DNA of 64,000 bases from Brasenia schreberi (GCA_036023115.1 JAYKKT010000037.1:1494001-1558000); one strand, 5' to 3'. Positions 38,101 through 50,310 are shown, numbered from the stretch's first letter. Program-made: numbers and translations. The notes: generated from the letters alone by a model not told the origin.

Positions 38101-39785
38101 ATACTAATAATTAGTGATCAAAGAGTTGATCACATGTTATTCGAAAAGAAAAAAGGAAGATCAGTGATAAGGAAGAAACTGAGAGATTAACAATGTCTCA
38201 TATATCAATAAAACTTCTTGGTAACCTCAACCAAAGCCTTTTCCGCGTTAAGAAGTGATAGCAATCAACCGGAAGTGATGAAAGAACAACGGGTTGACCT
38301 ATTTTTTATGTGAACATGAGCTTGAACACGAAATTGCTGGCAATCACAACCATGACATAGAAACCCAACGTGTATATGACCAACAAAAAAAGTTTTCATG
38401 TTCCCCCAATGTGACACAAAAGATCAAGTTGAATCTTGTTGACTAACATCGACATGAAATGACAAGACATGAAGATGACCCAGAACACGGCATTGCAGCA
38501 CCTATTATCGACACGAAGAAGACCAAACACATCGTGCAGAGTTGAACAGTAAAGTGTGACTGAGGTATTGATATTCGCGGTGAGTTCCAAACCGTGTGCA
38601 TCACATAGCGCAGAAAATAAGCCCCCTCTAGCCAAAGAATCCATGGATCATGGTCCTCTCAGAGAAAGGTGGTCTAATTCCGCGCGCGCACATACACACA
38701 CATTTAATTAGCTTTAAAATAAATCAACTCATCTGTAGTATGTTCTTCCTCACAAAATCTAACTTATGTAATTATTTTAGTTTTTCATTCTATTTTAAAA
38801 CTAATAACAAAAACCAAATTGGAATCGGAACTAAACCAGACCAAAACTGGAACCTAAACTGCTACCAAGAAGACGAGGAAGCTGACCTGGAAAACCGTGA
38901 AACTGGGCCTGGCCATGGACTCGAAACAGTGTAACCGAAACAGAACCAAAACCAAATGGGTCCCGGCTTATATACCCAGAACTCGCCATGTCTAGTTGGA
39001 TCCCCACTCTTGTAGCACATGGATCCAGCTCCCTAAGGAGGTGTTTGATGACAAAGCTTGGTATTATGGAGCTGAAACTAGAGTATCAGTCTTTTCGTAA
39101 TCAAATGCAGACCTTGACGTGTAATAAAGAATGAGATTGTACGACTCTTTTTTTACTCGACCCCGTAGGGGTGGGCCATTGAAATAGAAATTTCAGTTCC
39201 AGCTTCGCAATCAAACAACCCCTAATGAGGGCTACAGTCTCCCAAGTGGATAATATGGGTCTCCCCTTTCTTACATCTACATCCACATATCCACATATAT
39301 GAAGGCGAGGGAATTTTGGCGACTTATTTATTCTTAGGTAGGGGACCCACCATGACATGGTTAGTTTCAAGTTAATTAAATCAATAGGCTTTCATTTCTT
39401 TAGATACCCTGGTGCCGAGGGTCCTTCCAAGCGTGTTTGCAGGCACTGAGGCACGCAGAACCGAACCACCTAAAGTGTCACCGCTTGCGTATTATGGTGC
39501 TGTCTTCATCATCAGGTTCCTTTAACAAGTGAAAAAATTAGATGCTATTATCTTATCCCCCTTCAAGAAACCACTTAATGTAGTATATAAAGAAACAGCC
39601 TTATTCTGCATAATTAATTTAGATTGGATTAAGAGTTGAAATCTAACTGTTGATGAGATAATGATACTTACTGCCTACCATTAACACAGTATCCCGAGTC
39701 CTAAAGATCTTAAAAGGGAAGGAATCAGAGACACCAGAGTAAGCCACTTATGCTTAATTTCTAGCTTCATCTATTCCTTGTAAGT
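38101..39785. other. No gene; 3' side of PP2C and dispersed repeats
   Basis: Begins with the PP2C 3' UTR; aataaa at about 38206 could be its polyadenylation signal. 38800-38970 carries gaaccaaaac / gaaactgg words of the dispersed repeat type. The rest has no recognisable coding sequence. Confidence 0.45.
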
Positions 39786-42170
39786 ACAACAACAACAACA
39801 ACTAAGCCTTAACTATACTAGACGGCGTAGGCTACATGAATTCTTTGTTTCCACAGATTCCTATAACTTGTCATGTTAGCAGTTAACTCACAATAAGCTA
39901 GATCATTCTTTATTGTTTCTTTTCAACACTTTTGTTGTCATCCTTTACCTTTTTTAATACTTTCAAAATCTAATTTTTCATACCTTCTCACATGTTCTTC
40001 TTTTCATCTTCTTTCTATATGTCCAAACCACCTTAAATGATATTATCTGATTTTATCCTCTATTGATGCCACACATAATTTATTTCTAATAACCTCATTA
40101 TGTATACGGTCTTTTCTTGTATGACCACTCATCCATCTCAACATCATCATTTCTGTTACAAATATCTTTTGTACATGTTGATGATTAACTGTCAAACACT
40201 CAAAACCATAAAACATGGCAGATCTAATTGTAGCTCTATAATATTTTCCTTTTTAACTTTAATGATATCTTCTTATCACAAAGAAAACTTGATGCTCCTC
40301 CAAACAGCATTAATTCTATGCGTAACATCTCCATCAATTCTTCTATCACTATGAAAAATTGACCCTACGTTTTTTTCATTAAATAATCTTGTGAGCAAAG
40401 TGATTCCTGTTTCTCCTATGATTTTTCAAACTTCTATAAAAATATTGTCTGGTCCTACCGATTTACCACCCTTCATATGTTTAAGTGTCTCTTTGACTTC
40501 ATTCTTTTCAATACGTCAGTAGAAATTGTGGTTTATATACTTTTCTGATTTAGCTAATTGTCCAAGCTAATACTAACATTTTTATTTTCATTAAAAAACT
40601 TATAAAAATAGTTTTTCCATCTATTTCTTTTATCATCATTTGTCACCATAATTTTTCATCCTCGTCTTTAATGCATCTAACAAAATTAAGATATTTAGTT
40701 TTCTTATTTCTAGTTCTAGCTATCCTAAAAATATCTCTTTCACCCTCTTTTGAGTTGAGTTTTTTTATATAAATCCTCCCAAATTTTAGTTTTTACTTCA
40801 TTGACGCCTTTTTTCATTTCCTTCTTTGCTTTTTTATAAGCCTCTAAAATTTTACTAGTTTTCTTAGCATAATGTAATTTATAACATGTCCTCTTTGCCT
40901 TAATTTTATTTTGTACTACTTCACTCTACCACCAAGCTTCTTTTTGTACCAGTACACCTCCCTTATATTTTCCTAACACATCTTTCACCACTTTCCTAAT
41001 ATGTATAGCCATATTGTTCCACATATCACAAGGTGTACCAACATAATTCCAAGCATCTCCTTAAAGGACTTTCTATTTAAATATATCTTCTTTCTCGCTT
41101 TTGAGGCTCCACCATTTAGTCTGAATAGCTCGATGCAATCTTTTCTTCTTTGTTCATTTTTTTATTTGTAAATCCATAACTAAAAGTCAATGTTGGGTGG
41201 TTAAGCTTTCTCTTGGAATTACCTTGCAATCTTTACAACACGCTGTATCTTTTTTTCTACAAGTAAAGTAATCAATTTGTGTTTATGATAAATCACTCTT
41301 ATAAGTAATTAAATGTTCATCTTGTTTTTTGAAGATTGTATTGACTATAAAGAGATCAAATGCCATAGCAAAATTTAAAATCTCCCTACCTTCCTCATTT
41401 ATATCTCCAAAACCAAAGTTTTCATGAATACCTTGATATCCTAATGCCTCTTTACCAACATATTCATTTAAGTTTCCTCCTAAACAAATCATCTCCCTTT
41501 ATGGAATTCTTTGAATCGCCTTATCTAACTCTTCCCAAAAAGTCGTCTTTATACTATCTTCTAGTCCTACTTGGAGTGCGTAAGCACAAACTATATTCAA
41601 AACCTCTGCTCCTAACACTAATTTCAACATCATGATTCGGTCACCATATCGTTGTATGTCTACTACACTATCCTTTAAATCTTTATTTATGATAATACCA
41701 ACTCCGTTTTGAGCCTTTTCCTTATTTAAATACTATAATTTAAAACATGTATCCTCAATCTCTTTTTCTTTTTCTCCAACCCACTTTGTCTCTTGTAAAC
41801 ATAAAATATGAATCTTTCTCCGAATCATAGTATCTACCACCTCCATTAGCTTACCGAATAATGTTCTGATATTCGAAGAACCAATACGAATCTTATTATC
41901 TAGGACTAACTTCCTTACCCCTTGCATCTGTCCATATTGAAAATGTGGAGACCCTCTTTGTAATTTATTAACTACATTCGGGCGGCAATGTAGCGGGACT
42001 AACTTCTTTATCCATACCCGTTCATGATATGCGAACGCTCTCTATAATTGATTCACTACATCCGAGCGAAAATGTAGTAGCCCTTGCTTACTTTTCATTG
42101 CATTCGGGTTGTACAATACGTCGCTAGGCGTAAACCCCCAAAGCAATGCTCATAATTATATAATTCATGG
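39786..42170 (-). mobile_element. RTE-type LINE, both ends present, internal RT deletion
   Basis: The 3' end is the acaacaacaacaac microsatellite plus aactaagcct at 39786-39812. Going up the minus strand the RT C-terminal region (ITKINAVWRSIKFS-like) joins directly to the N-terminal block VGPDNIFIEV (about 40435-40465). About 250 codons of RT, including the catalytic aspartates, are missing. Upstream are the RNA-binding/linker region and the endonuclease (41283-41927). The 5' UTR (41940-42170) contains three imperfect repeats of a cccgaatgyart word. Length 2.4 kb against roughly 3.2 kb for intact plant RTE elements, as I recall. Stops throughout. Confidence 0.88.
41283..41927 (-). pseudogene. 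RTE LINE apurinic-type endonuclease domain, broken
   Basis: The N-terminal part (41733-41927) reads RIGSSNIRTLFGKLMEVVD and HILCLQETKWVGEKEKEIED, carrying the catalytic Glu of the LQETKW motif. The C-terminal part (41283-41492) reads GNLNEYVGKEALGY, NFGFGDINEEGREILNFA and TIFKKQDEHLITYKS. The normal GDLN motif has Asp changed to Asn here. Stops lie between the parts. The domain nicks target DNA to prime reverse transcription. Confidence 0.88.
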
Positions 42171-42661
42171 TATAAAAATCTGACAAAGTTTTACATTGAC
42201 TGTCAGAAGCCCAACACAACCCTCCTCTTTTATTCGGGCTTGGGACTGGCCATGCAAGGGTGATCCCTTACATGGGTGGAGTTCGAATATAACATCCACC
42301 AAATGACCAAAATATTTGTAATACTTTGGTGGTAGGATGGCGGTGATGGAAGTCGCATGAGACATAGAGAATTCAATATTGTAATTAGCATATTGGTGCT
42401 CATATCGTGTAGGGCACCGATACGCTATAATCGTACCGTATTATACGATATGGTATATTAAAATATTGAATAAAAAAAATTAAAAACTTGTAACAAATTA
42501 TAAAAAATCATAAAAAAATTATGTTGTATCGTAACATACTGTATTGTACGATATAAAGTGTATCGTACCATACAAAGTGTACCCTATCATAGTGTATTGT
42601 AATCGTATGATATGTTATGATTTGAGTGCGATTAATGTATTGCGATACATGTACATGAAAC
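42171..42661. other. Tail fragment and cluster of tatcg/cgata palindromic words
   Basis: 42215-42255 holds cgggcttgggactggccatg, related to 22440. From about 42395 to 42660 the sequence is rich in palindromic words such as atcgtacgat and gatatcgta variants. The same words occur inside the hAT ends at 42680-42800 and 48840-48960, so this may be the end of another, truncated hAT copy. Confidence 0.5.
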
Positions 42662-44305
42662 TAGTGTTATTCATATCGCACCATATACATATCGTATCGT
42701 GGAGTTTCACGATACGATATAGTATCACCCAACCAAGAGTATCGTACCGTATCGTGCGATACAATACCACATCTCACAATACGGCACCGCATCGTAGATA
42801 TCCTTTTAGCCGAACAAAAATTCACAAAAACACGGGTTTTTGGCTTCTTTTCAAGGTTCCCTCTGGTGACTCTCTCCCTCCTTAGTGTTGAAGGCTCCAA
42901 AAAAAGTGTTCTACAGTGTTTGTGCAAAGCTCCCAACCCAGATTGTGGTATATTTTTTGCATTTTTCAGAATTTTTTCTTTGTATTTATTGTGTTTTGGT
43001 GGTATTTGCATTTTTTTTAAAATAACAAAATATAAAGTGCATGGATATGATTTTTATTGCATTCGCGAAGTGGGAGACACTATATTTGATTGTTATGTGA
43101 AGATTGGGGATTTATGAAGTACTTTATTTTCAGGTTTTTTATTGGATTGAAGTATTCAATTGAGATGGAAGGAAGGGGTGTTAGGGACTTCCAATCTCAA
43201 TCCGATGATTCAGCATGGCAATAGGGTATGACAGTTGAAGAAAATAAATTTAAGATAAAATGTTTGTTTTGTGAAAAAGTGGTTAGTGGTGGAATTTCAA
43301 GATTGAAACATCACCTAGGAGGGACTAAGAAAAAAGTTGCTCCTTACATGAGAAGAATTAGAAAATTATAAGAAGAAATTAAATGACAATGTCTACAGAA
43401 AATTGAGAGCATACAAGAGAGGAGACAACAAAAGAATGATTTAGAGATGTTGGAGGAAGAGGATGATGATGTTATTGGATTGAGTGATAGTATTTCTTCT
43501 AATGATAGAACATAGGTTGATAGTAATAGTTCTTGATCATCAATCAGGAGAAAGAGGGTTATTAAAGATTTTGCAAGTAGAAGTGCTAGAAGAGAAAGGA
43601 ATAGAGGAAGAACTTCTGGCATACAGTCATTTTTTCCTCCTATCACTACACATGGTGCTCAACTTAGAATTTGTGTTGCTATGGCTTCAGAACAACTATA
43701 TGAGCAGGCGGACCTTATAGTGGGCAGAGGGTTTTATAATGCATGAATTTCATTTAATACAACAACAACTAAGCATTTTCCCATACTAGATGGGGTCGAC
43801 TACATAGCTTCTTTGTTTCCATAGAGCCCTATCATGTGCCATGTTAGCAGTTAACTCACAATAAGCTAGATCATTCTTTGTTGTTTCTTTCCAACACTTT
43901 TGCGGTCATCCTCTACCTCTTTTAATACTTTCAAAATCTAATTTTTCATACCTTCTTACAAGTTCTTCTTATGATCTTCTTTCTATATGTCCAAACCATC
44001 TTAAACGATATTCTCTCATTTTATCATCTACTGGTGTCACTCCTAATTTATTTCTAATAACCTCATTATGTATACGATCTTTTTTTGTATGACCACTCAT
44101 CCATCAATTATGAATTTTATCCTCTATTGGTGTCACTCCTAATTATTCTCTCATTATGAATTTCATTTAATGTAGCAAACAATTTTCATTTTCAAGCAAT
44201 GACAAATGCAATTGCTAATATTGGTCTAGGGTATAAGATGCCCTCTTATCAAAAGTTGAGAGAAAAGTTATTACATAAGACTATCCATGAAGTACAAGAA
44301 TATGG
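42662..44305 (+). mobile_element. hAT transposon copy 1, 3'-truncated, with nested LINE
   Basis: Starts with the TIR-like tagtgttattcatatcgcacc, matching the inverted end of copy 2 (cagtgttatctatattgcacc at 48961). The subterminal zone (42680-42800) is dense in tatcg/cgata palindromes. The transposase pseudogene follows: a BED finger at 43230-43330 (KCLFCEKVVSGGISRLKHHL), then FASRSARRERNRGR, MASEQLYEQAD and, after the nested LINE, MTNAIANIGLGYKMPSY and KLREKLLHKTIHEVQE. It stops at about 44305, where a copia RT fragment begins. The rest of the transposase is absent. Confidence 0.85.
43759..44155 (-). mobile_element. RTE LINE 3' fragment with 16-bp target duplication
   Basis: Begins acaacaacaactaagc and is flanked by exact copies of atgaatttcatttaat (43743-43758 and 44156-44171). 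It is a 5'-truncated LINE insertion inside hAT copy 1. hAT copy 2 has the uninterrupted site at about 47820-47840. The right end (about 44110-44155) duplicates part of the LINE (tctattggtgtcactcctaat), a rearrangement common at truncated 5' ends. Confidence 0.93.
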
Positions 44306-44640
44306 TTTGAAACAAGCCCCCAAGGCTTGGTTTGATCGCTTTGAAAAATTCAAGCACTTACATCACTTTGTTTCTTGTTATACTGATACTGCATTCTTTA
44401 TAAGAAAATCTGACATAGGCATTGTTATCTTACTCTTGTATGTGGATGATATAATCATCACTTATGAATTGTAAAGGTTAAACGTAATCTTTATTATAAA
44501 TTTGATATGAAAGACCTTGGTCTTCTTAGTTTTTTTTTAGATATCGAGATTCTTAGAAACAAGCATGGATATTTTATGTCCCAAACCTCCAAATGAAATA
44601 ATTAAAGAATTATTCGATATGTAAGGAGTTCTACAAACAA
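44306..44640 (+). mobile_element. Copia RT fragment
   Basis: Reads GLKQAPKAWFDRFEKFKHL, then IVILLLYVDDIIIT, then (after a stop) FDMKDLGLLSFFLDIEILRN, the palm and following region of copia reverse transcriptase. It has no other element parts. It abuts hAT copy 1 on the left and an inverted copia fragment on the right. Confidence 0.85.
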
Positions 44641-45040
44641 TGGGTACTCTTAACTTCTTAATCCTTTGATTTATATATAAGTTCATATAGATATCCTCAG
44701 TAAGATCTCGTTAGAGAAAAGCATTTTTCACATCCAACTGCCATAAGTGGTACAAAGGTTTCTGTATAGTCAATCTCATAGGATTGGCTATAACCTTTAG
44801 CCACCAACCAGGCTTTATATCTTTCTATATTCTTATATGCTCTATACTTGATAGTATACATCCATTTGCAGCCAATGGTTTTCCTTTCTTTGGAACATAA
44901 GCCTTGTCTCCATTCATCACAAACAACTGATATTCTTTTAGATAATTAGAATAGGATATCATTTTATGAATAGGATATTTCACTCATTCGCTTTTTCCTT
45001 TCGAATAGCAATAGGTAAATCATTTGAAATACTATATCAT
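44641..45040 (-). mobile_element. Copia RT N-terminal fragment
   Basis: On the minus strand it matches the copia 2 stretch 10480-10980: a GCKW-type block, [20 protein letters not shown] and LDVKNAFL-type block, plus the tail block gcaataggtaaatcat near 45010. It ends within about 50 bases of SAE2 exon 4. It and the neighbouring plus-strand RT fragment face each other. Confidence 0.75.
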
Positions 45041-45176
45041 GCATAAGAGCAGAATGAGCAAGAATATACCGAGACATCAGTAAGCAACTTACTTTAGCCT
45101 TGGACTGTCCTACATGCCTTTTATGGAATAGAAACTGTCTATTCAGATTACTAACCTCGATTGTATCCATATCAAT

Positions 45177-45815
45177 ATGGAGAACAAGACATCTATGAGA
45201 AAGGTGAAGTCTCAAGTAAAGAACATAAGATTGATGAAAATAATGATAGTGAGTTTAGATGTCCAAGCTAGCCACTTCATTGAATCAATGCTTCTAGCAT
45301 TTATAACTCAATCCTTTAAAAATGTTCATGTTGTTTGTGAAAACTATTCAACAATCAGCACATACACACAGAGGACAACGGGTTATGTAACTTCCACCTG
45401 CCCATGACACCAATGTTGGAAAATTTTATTGGAAACATCACAACAAGTAGATCTATCCCCAAAGGGGAAGAGTTAGGGCACTTTGCAAATGGTGACCTCT
45501 TCTAGGGAGCAGGGGGATTCACATCATCCATGTCCATGGTGTTCACTTTTGGGATCACCGCATGTAGATGTATTTGCTTCTAACATCATTCAGGGGAGAG
45601 CTAGTCTTGGTAGAAATTAAGATATCCCGATTGAAGTGACCACAATTGTATTGGACCAGACTTCACCTGCATGCAGGGGGTAACTGTCGCCCGCATGCCC
45701 AAACACTAGGCAACCGCACAGGTGTTTCTGTACTGTGCCTCACTGCATGTAGGAAAACAAGGGAGAGGAGCCTTGATGAGCTTCTTTTCATGTGTGCAAG
45801 TGATCTAAATTTACC
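45177..45815. other. Part of SAE2 intron 3, no further exon
   Basis: No coding sequence recognised. A palindrome ctgcatgcag lies at about 45668-45677 and related gcatg words nearby. The sequence around 45400-45640 is less AT-rich than its surroundings. Confidence 0.45.
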
Positions 45816-45995
45816 TTGGTTAAGTATGAGCTAACGAAGCATATTGAAGATGAAGTACCTTGACATATTATTTGTAGATGATATTACGGTGATAGATGAG
45901 TCAAGAGGAGTTAATAAGAAACCAATATTGTACCGAGAAACATTGGAAACAAAGGGTTTTCGACTTAGTAGAATGGAGACAAAATTTGGGAGTGT
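45816..45995 (+). mobile_element. RTE LINE RT fragment
   Basis: Plus-strand reading [11 protein letters not shown] then [15 protein letters not shown] and [16 protein letters not shown], the palm region of RTE reverse transcriptase. Only this segment remains. Confidence 0.8.
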
Positions 45996-45999
45996 AAGT

Positions 46000-48961
46000 T
46001 TGGTAACTTGGATTAAGTAAATGATTCAAAATCAAAATCTTCATCTTCATCTCCTTGATGATATTGTTGCGCTCCTTCCAAATTAATCCATACAATGTCT
46101 TCTTTTAGTTAAGAGTGCATTTTCTTCGTTATATTCCATAATCTACTCCTCTAATATATCAAAATTATCCAAACTTATTGGATCAAATTGACTTTCTTCT
46201 CTATTTAACTTTTTAATTGCCTATAATAAAGAAAGATAAATAATTAGTAAATAACATTAACTATTGAAGTCAAACAAAATATTGAATTCAATCTTTAAAT
46301 AGTAACTAATACAAGATTACCTTTGGCGAAACCACATGTTACAACAAATGAAAACTAAGTCAATGAGTCACTTATGTTCCAACTTGTTGTGCTGTTTTGT
46401 ATGGATGTTTTCAAAGACACTCCAATTTCTTTCACAACCCATTGCACTATAGGTTTGACTCAGAACTCTTACTGCAAAATCTCTAAGGTTTAGGCAATTA
46501 CTTTCAAACCTATTCCACCAAACATTTGTAAAAAAACACAAACATCAGGGACTTAATCCACAATAAATATAAGATTTAAGAAACTTAAATACGAAGATAA
46601 ATAATTTACTTGAGCGCATATTAGTTCGGTTGTGAATTGCTACATGCAAACCCATCAAGTGAAGAGCATTATCATAGATCTCCATCTCTCGATGTATAAC
46701 ATCTGCTCTACTCTCATCAAAGACTAATCTATCTATACAATCAATGATGCCTCGATTAACCTCACTATCCCTTATAAAGCTTGCTAAGTATCTGAATGCT
46801 AGGTTTAGGTAATATGTTATTGTATAAATATGTTAATGCAATTGTTTGTTCCATCAATTATCTATAATGTTTCACACGAGCACATAATTCCTCTTTCTTC
46901 GATTGAAATTACTTCTCATAGCTTCTTTTGCTCTATCCATGTCTTCATAAAGGTAGCTCATAAATGGTTTTCCCTCACTATCAACCAATCTCAAAACCTT
47001 CACTAAAGTACATGTAATCCTCAATAATCTAACACATGAATTCCAAAATGTACTCATGAAGACTGTCTCTAAAATCTTATTTAACTTTTTGTTTCTTCTA
47101 TTTTGAGGCAACTGTACAAATTGTTGTCATTTATTTAAGGAGAACATTCTCTTTAATTCTTGCTTTTCTCACAATGCTCTATACAAATAAGAAATTAGTT
47201 GCAAACCGTATGGTAGTTGTACGAAGAAGCTTTGCACTATTTGTATATTTCCTCACCATACACAATACAAAGACATGGTTGTAGATAAATTTGGTGATAT
47301 CTTGGCAACACTCAATTGTTGCCTTTATCTCATCAATCTCACAAATATCCTCAAAGATGATATCTAAACAATGGATTGCGCATGGTGTCCAATAGAAAGT
47401 CTCATAAGTATATGCTAACTCATTCCCAGCTGCTTTATAGTTAGCTGCATTATGTGTAATAAATTGGACTACATTCTCTAGCCCAACCTCGCATATCACC
47501 TTATCAAACTCTTGCCTTAAAATCTTTGTAATATACATCTCCTCTGACATGGCTTGAGATCTCAAAAATATTAGTCCTTTAGGATAGTAGAAAAGAAAGT
47601 TTAATAAAGTCCTTCCTCGCCTATCTATCCATCCGTTTGCCATGATAGTGCATTCTATCTCCTTTCATGACTCTCTCAAAATTGAACAATATTCTTCCAC
47701 TTAAAGGACAATATTATCTAATCACTTTCCTCTCAACTTCTGATAAGAGGGCATCTTGTATCATGGACGAACATTAGCAATTAAATTTGTCATTGCTTGA
47801 AAATGAAAACTGTTTGTTTCATTAAATGGAATACATGCATCATGAGACCATTTGCTCACTAGAAGGTATGCCTACTCAAGCAGTTGTTCTGAAGCCATAG
47901 CAGTACAAATTTCAAGTTGAGTATCATGTGTACTGCTAGGAGGAAAAAATGAATGTATGTTATAATAAACTCTTCCTGTACTCCTTCCTCTTCTACCACT
48001 TTCACTTGCAAAATCTTTAACAACCCTATTTTCCCTGATTGATGGTCGAGAGCTACTACTATCAACCTCTATTCTACCATCTGAAGGAATACTATCAACC
48101 AATCCAATAACATCATCATCCTCTTCCTTAAACATCCCTAAATCATCATTCCGTTGTCTTCTCTCATGTATGCTATCAATCATCTGAAACATTGTCATTT
48201 AATGGCTTCTATCAAGCTTCTAACTATGCTCGCATAAGGAGCAACTTCTTTCCTAGTCATTACTAGGTGGTATTTCAATAATGAAATTTTACCACTAACT
48301 ACCTTCTCACAAAACAAACATTTAATCTTTAATCTATTTCCCTCAACTGTTGTACCCCACTATCATGTCGGATCATCATACCAAGATTACAAGTCCCTAA
48401 CACCCCTTCCTACCATCTCAATTGAGCACTTTAATTCAATAAAAAACCTGAAAAATAAAAGCACTTCATAAATCCTCAATCTTCACTTAACACTCAAATA
48501 GAGTGTCTCCCACTTTACGAATGCAATAAAAATCATATCCATGCATTTCATAACTTCATATTTTGTCGTTCAAAAAAAGAAAAACACAAATAACACCAAG
48601 AAACAATAAATATAAAGAAAAAATTTCCAAAAAATACAAAAGTTATACCACAATCCGAGTTGGAAGCCTTGCACGGATGTCGTAGAACACTTTTTTTTTT
48701 AGCTTTGAACACGAACGAGGGGGAGAGCCACTGGAGAATGCCTTGGGGAGTAGTGAAGAGAGGCAAACAGATGCCAAAAACCCGCAAAACTATGGGTTTC
48801 TGTTCAGCCAAGGACCCTTTAAAAGGGTCCCTGACCATATCGCCCCATATCGTACGATACGTGTCGTATCGCACAATATTCACTATTGGAAAATACAATG
48901 GCGTGTATCATGGCACGATACGATATTTATCGTACGATACGGTGCAATATAGATAACACTG
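46000..48961 (-). mobile_element. hAT transposon copy 2 with broken transposase
   Basis: The right end (cagtgttat on the minus strand, first base 48961) and subterminal tatcg/cgata palindromes match copy 1. It extends on the minus strand through the transposase to about 46000. The other TIR was not found, so the 3' border is uncertain. Orientation is opposite to copy 1, so the two 5' ends face outward. It lies inside SAE2 intron 3. Confidence 0.85.
46090..48420 (-). pseudogene. hAT-family transposase (DUF659 type), broken
   Basis: In its intact form this protein cuts and rejoins the hAT element ends. Domains on the minus strand: remnant of the BED zinc finger (about 48230-48360), charged linker (47872-48198, MFQMIDSIHERRQRNDDLGM, MASEQLLE), DUF659/RNase H-like core (47179-47643: NGWIDRRGRTLLNFLFYYPK, NVVQFITHNAANYKAAGNEL, FYWTPCAIHCLDIIFEDI), and the C-terminal dimerisation region (about 46370-46440: CERNWSVFENIHTKQHNKLE). 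Catalytic-core Asp (DGW) is Asn (NGW) here. Several stops and frame changes separate the segments. It retains more of the C-terminus than copy 1. Confidence 0.9.
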
Positions 48962-48964
48962 GCT

Positions 48965-49380
48965 CCCAAGTGTTTTGTGCAACAAAAAGATACCTGCAAA
49001 GTTAAAAGGTAAATATTATAAAGCATCAATTAGACCAAAAATGATTATGGTATTGAGTGTTGAGTAGTCAATCATAAATTCGTACAAAAAATGTTAGTGG
49101 TAAAAATGAAGATATAGAGGTGGATTTCCATCCATACTAGGAAAGACCCAATATCTAATGAGGTTATTAGAGAAAAAGTTCAGTTAGCACCGATAGAAGA
49201 TAAGAGAGACATGCATAAGATGGTTTGGATATACAAAGGGGCGACCAAACAATGCTATGGAGAAAAGGTGTGAGAAACTAGACAATGAATACAGTATGGC
49301 ACAAGATCAAGCTCTATGGCAAGAATCCATTAGCCGAACCCACTTAGTGTGCGAAAAAACTTGATTTTTGTTCTTGTTCA
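48965..49380 (+). mobile_element. RTE LINE 3'-end fragment
   Basis: Plus-strand reading PAKLKGKYYKASIRPKMIMV and later HKMVWIYKG-like, the RT C-terminal region. It ends at attagccgaacccacttagtg, the RTE 3' motif (compare agctgacccacttagtg at 50280). It abuts the hAT end within a few bases. Confidence 0.8.
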
Positions 49381-49539
49381 ACTTTAGAAAGAACATGGAC
49401 AATAGAACACCTTCTGGTAGCGCTGACGAGAAAATAAATAAATACTTTGATGTTAAATTGACCTACATCAACTATCAACATTAAGCCCACACCTCTTTAC
49501 ATTGGTCATATATAAACTAAAGAAGTATAACATTTAAGG

Positions 49540-50310
49540 GAAAGTGTCTTAGTGCATGTTAATTGTAGATGACATTATACTGGTGAATAAGAAAGAAATT
49601 TGAACTCTAGAAAGAAGCTCTAGTCTAAAAGAAAAGAACTTTTGACTTTGTACAACAAAAATGAAATATATGGGATGCAAGTTCGTATTATGGCCAACAA
49701 AGATGATATCAAAAATAAAACTGAAAACATGTTGCATCGCACAAGAAATATAAGTTTGAACAGTTAGGATCACATAGATTGAATAGGACAGGGAGGTGCA
49801 TAAAATCTTCTCTACAACAAACAAGGTTATAACTTGTCTGTGACAAAAACATACACCTCAATTTGAAAGCTACATATTATAAAACAACAAGATCAGCAAT
49901 GCTTTTTCGCATTGAGTGTGGGATAGTCATCCATAGGGATAACAAAAATGCTTACATGAAGATTTCAGGTGGATGCATTGCCCTCCCTATAAAGAAAAAT
50001 CGAACTTGTGATGTGATTGTCAGGACAAAAGAGTTCATGTGACATTTATATGAAGAGAAGATAAAATGGGAGAGGCATGCTTAAGATGGTCTGACCAACC
50101 ATAAAGGTGGCAAAATGGAGCTCCAGCTAGGTATGAAAAAATAGATGATCAAGACTCCGAAATAGGCAAAGGAAGGGCTTGAAATTTTTGGAAAACTGTA
50201 AATAACATCTTGATTGTCTGAAGTTAAAAATGTGAATAAAACACAAGATCCAGTACAATGGGATGATAAAGGATCCACGTAGCTGACCCACTTAGTGTAG
50301 GTTGGTTTTG
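49540..50310 (+). mobile_element. RTE LINE RT fragment
   Basis: Plus-strand reading VDDIILVNKKEI, then KMKYMGCKFVLW and a LKATYYKTT-like block, ending at gatccacgtagctgacccacttagtg. It covers the RT palm to the 3' end with many stops. It is separate from the copy at 48965-49380. Confidence 0.8.

Noticed and set aside
45093..45176. SAE2 exon as a transposon-captured fragment
   Set aside because: Exons 1-3 of the same gene lie upstream on the same strand in the right order, so this is the gene's own exon 4.
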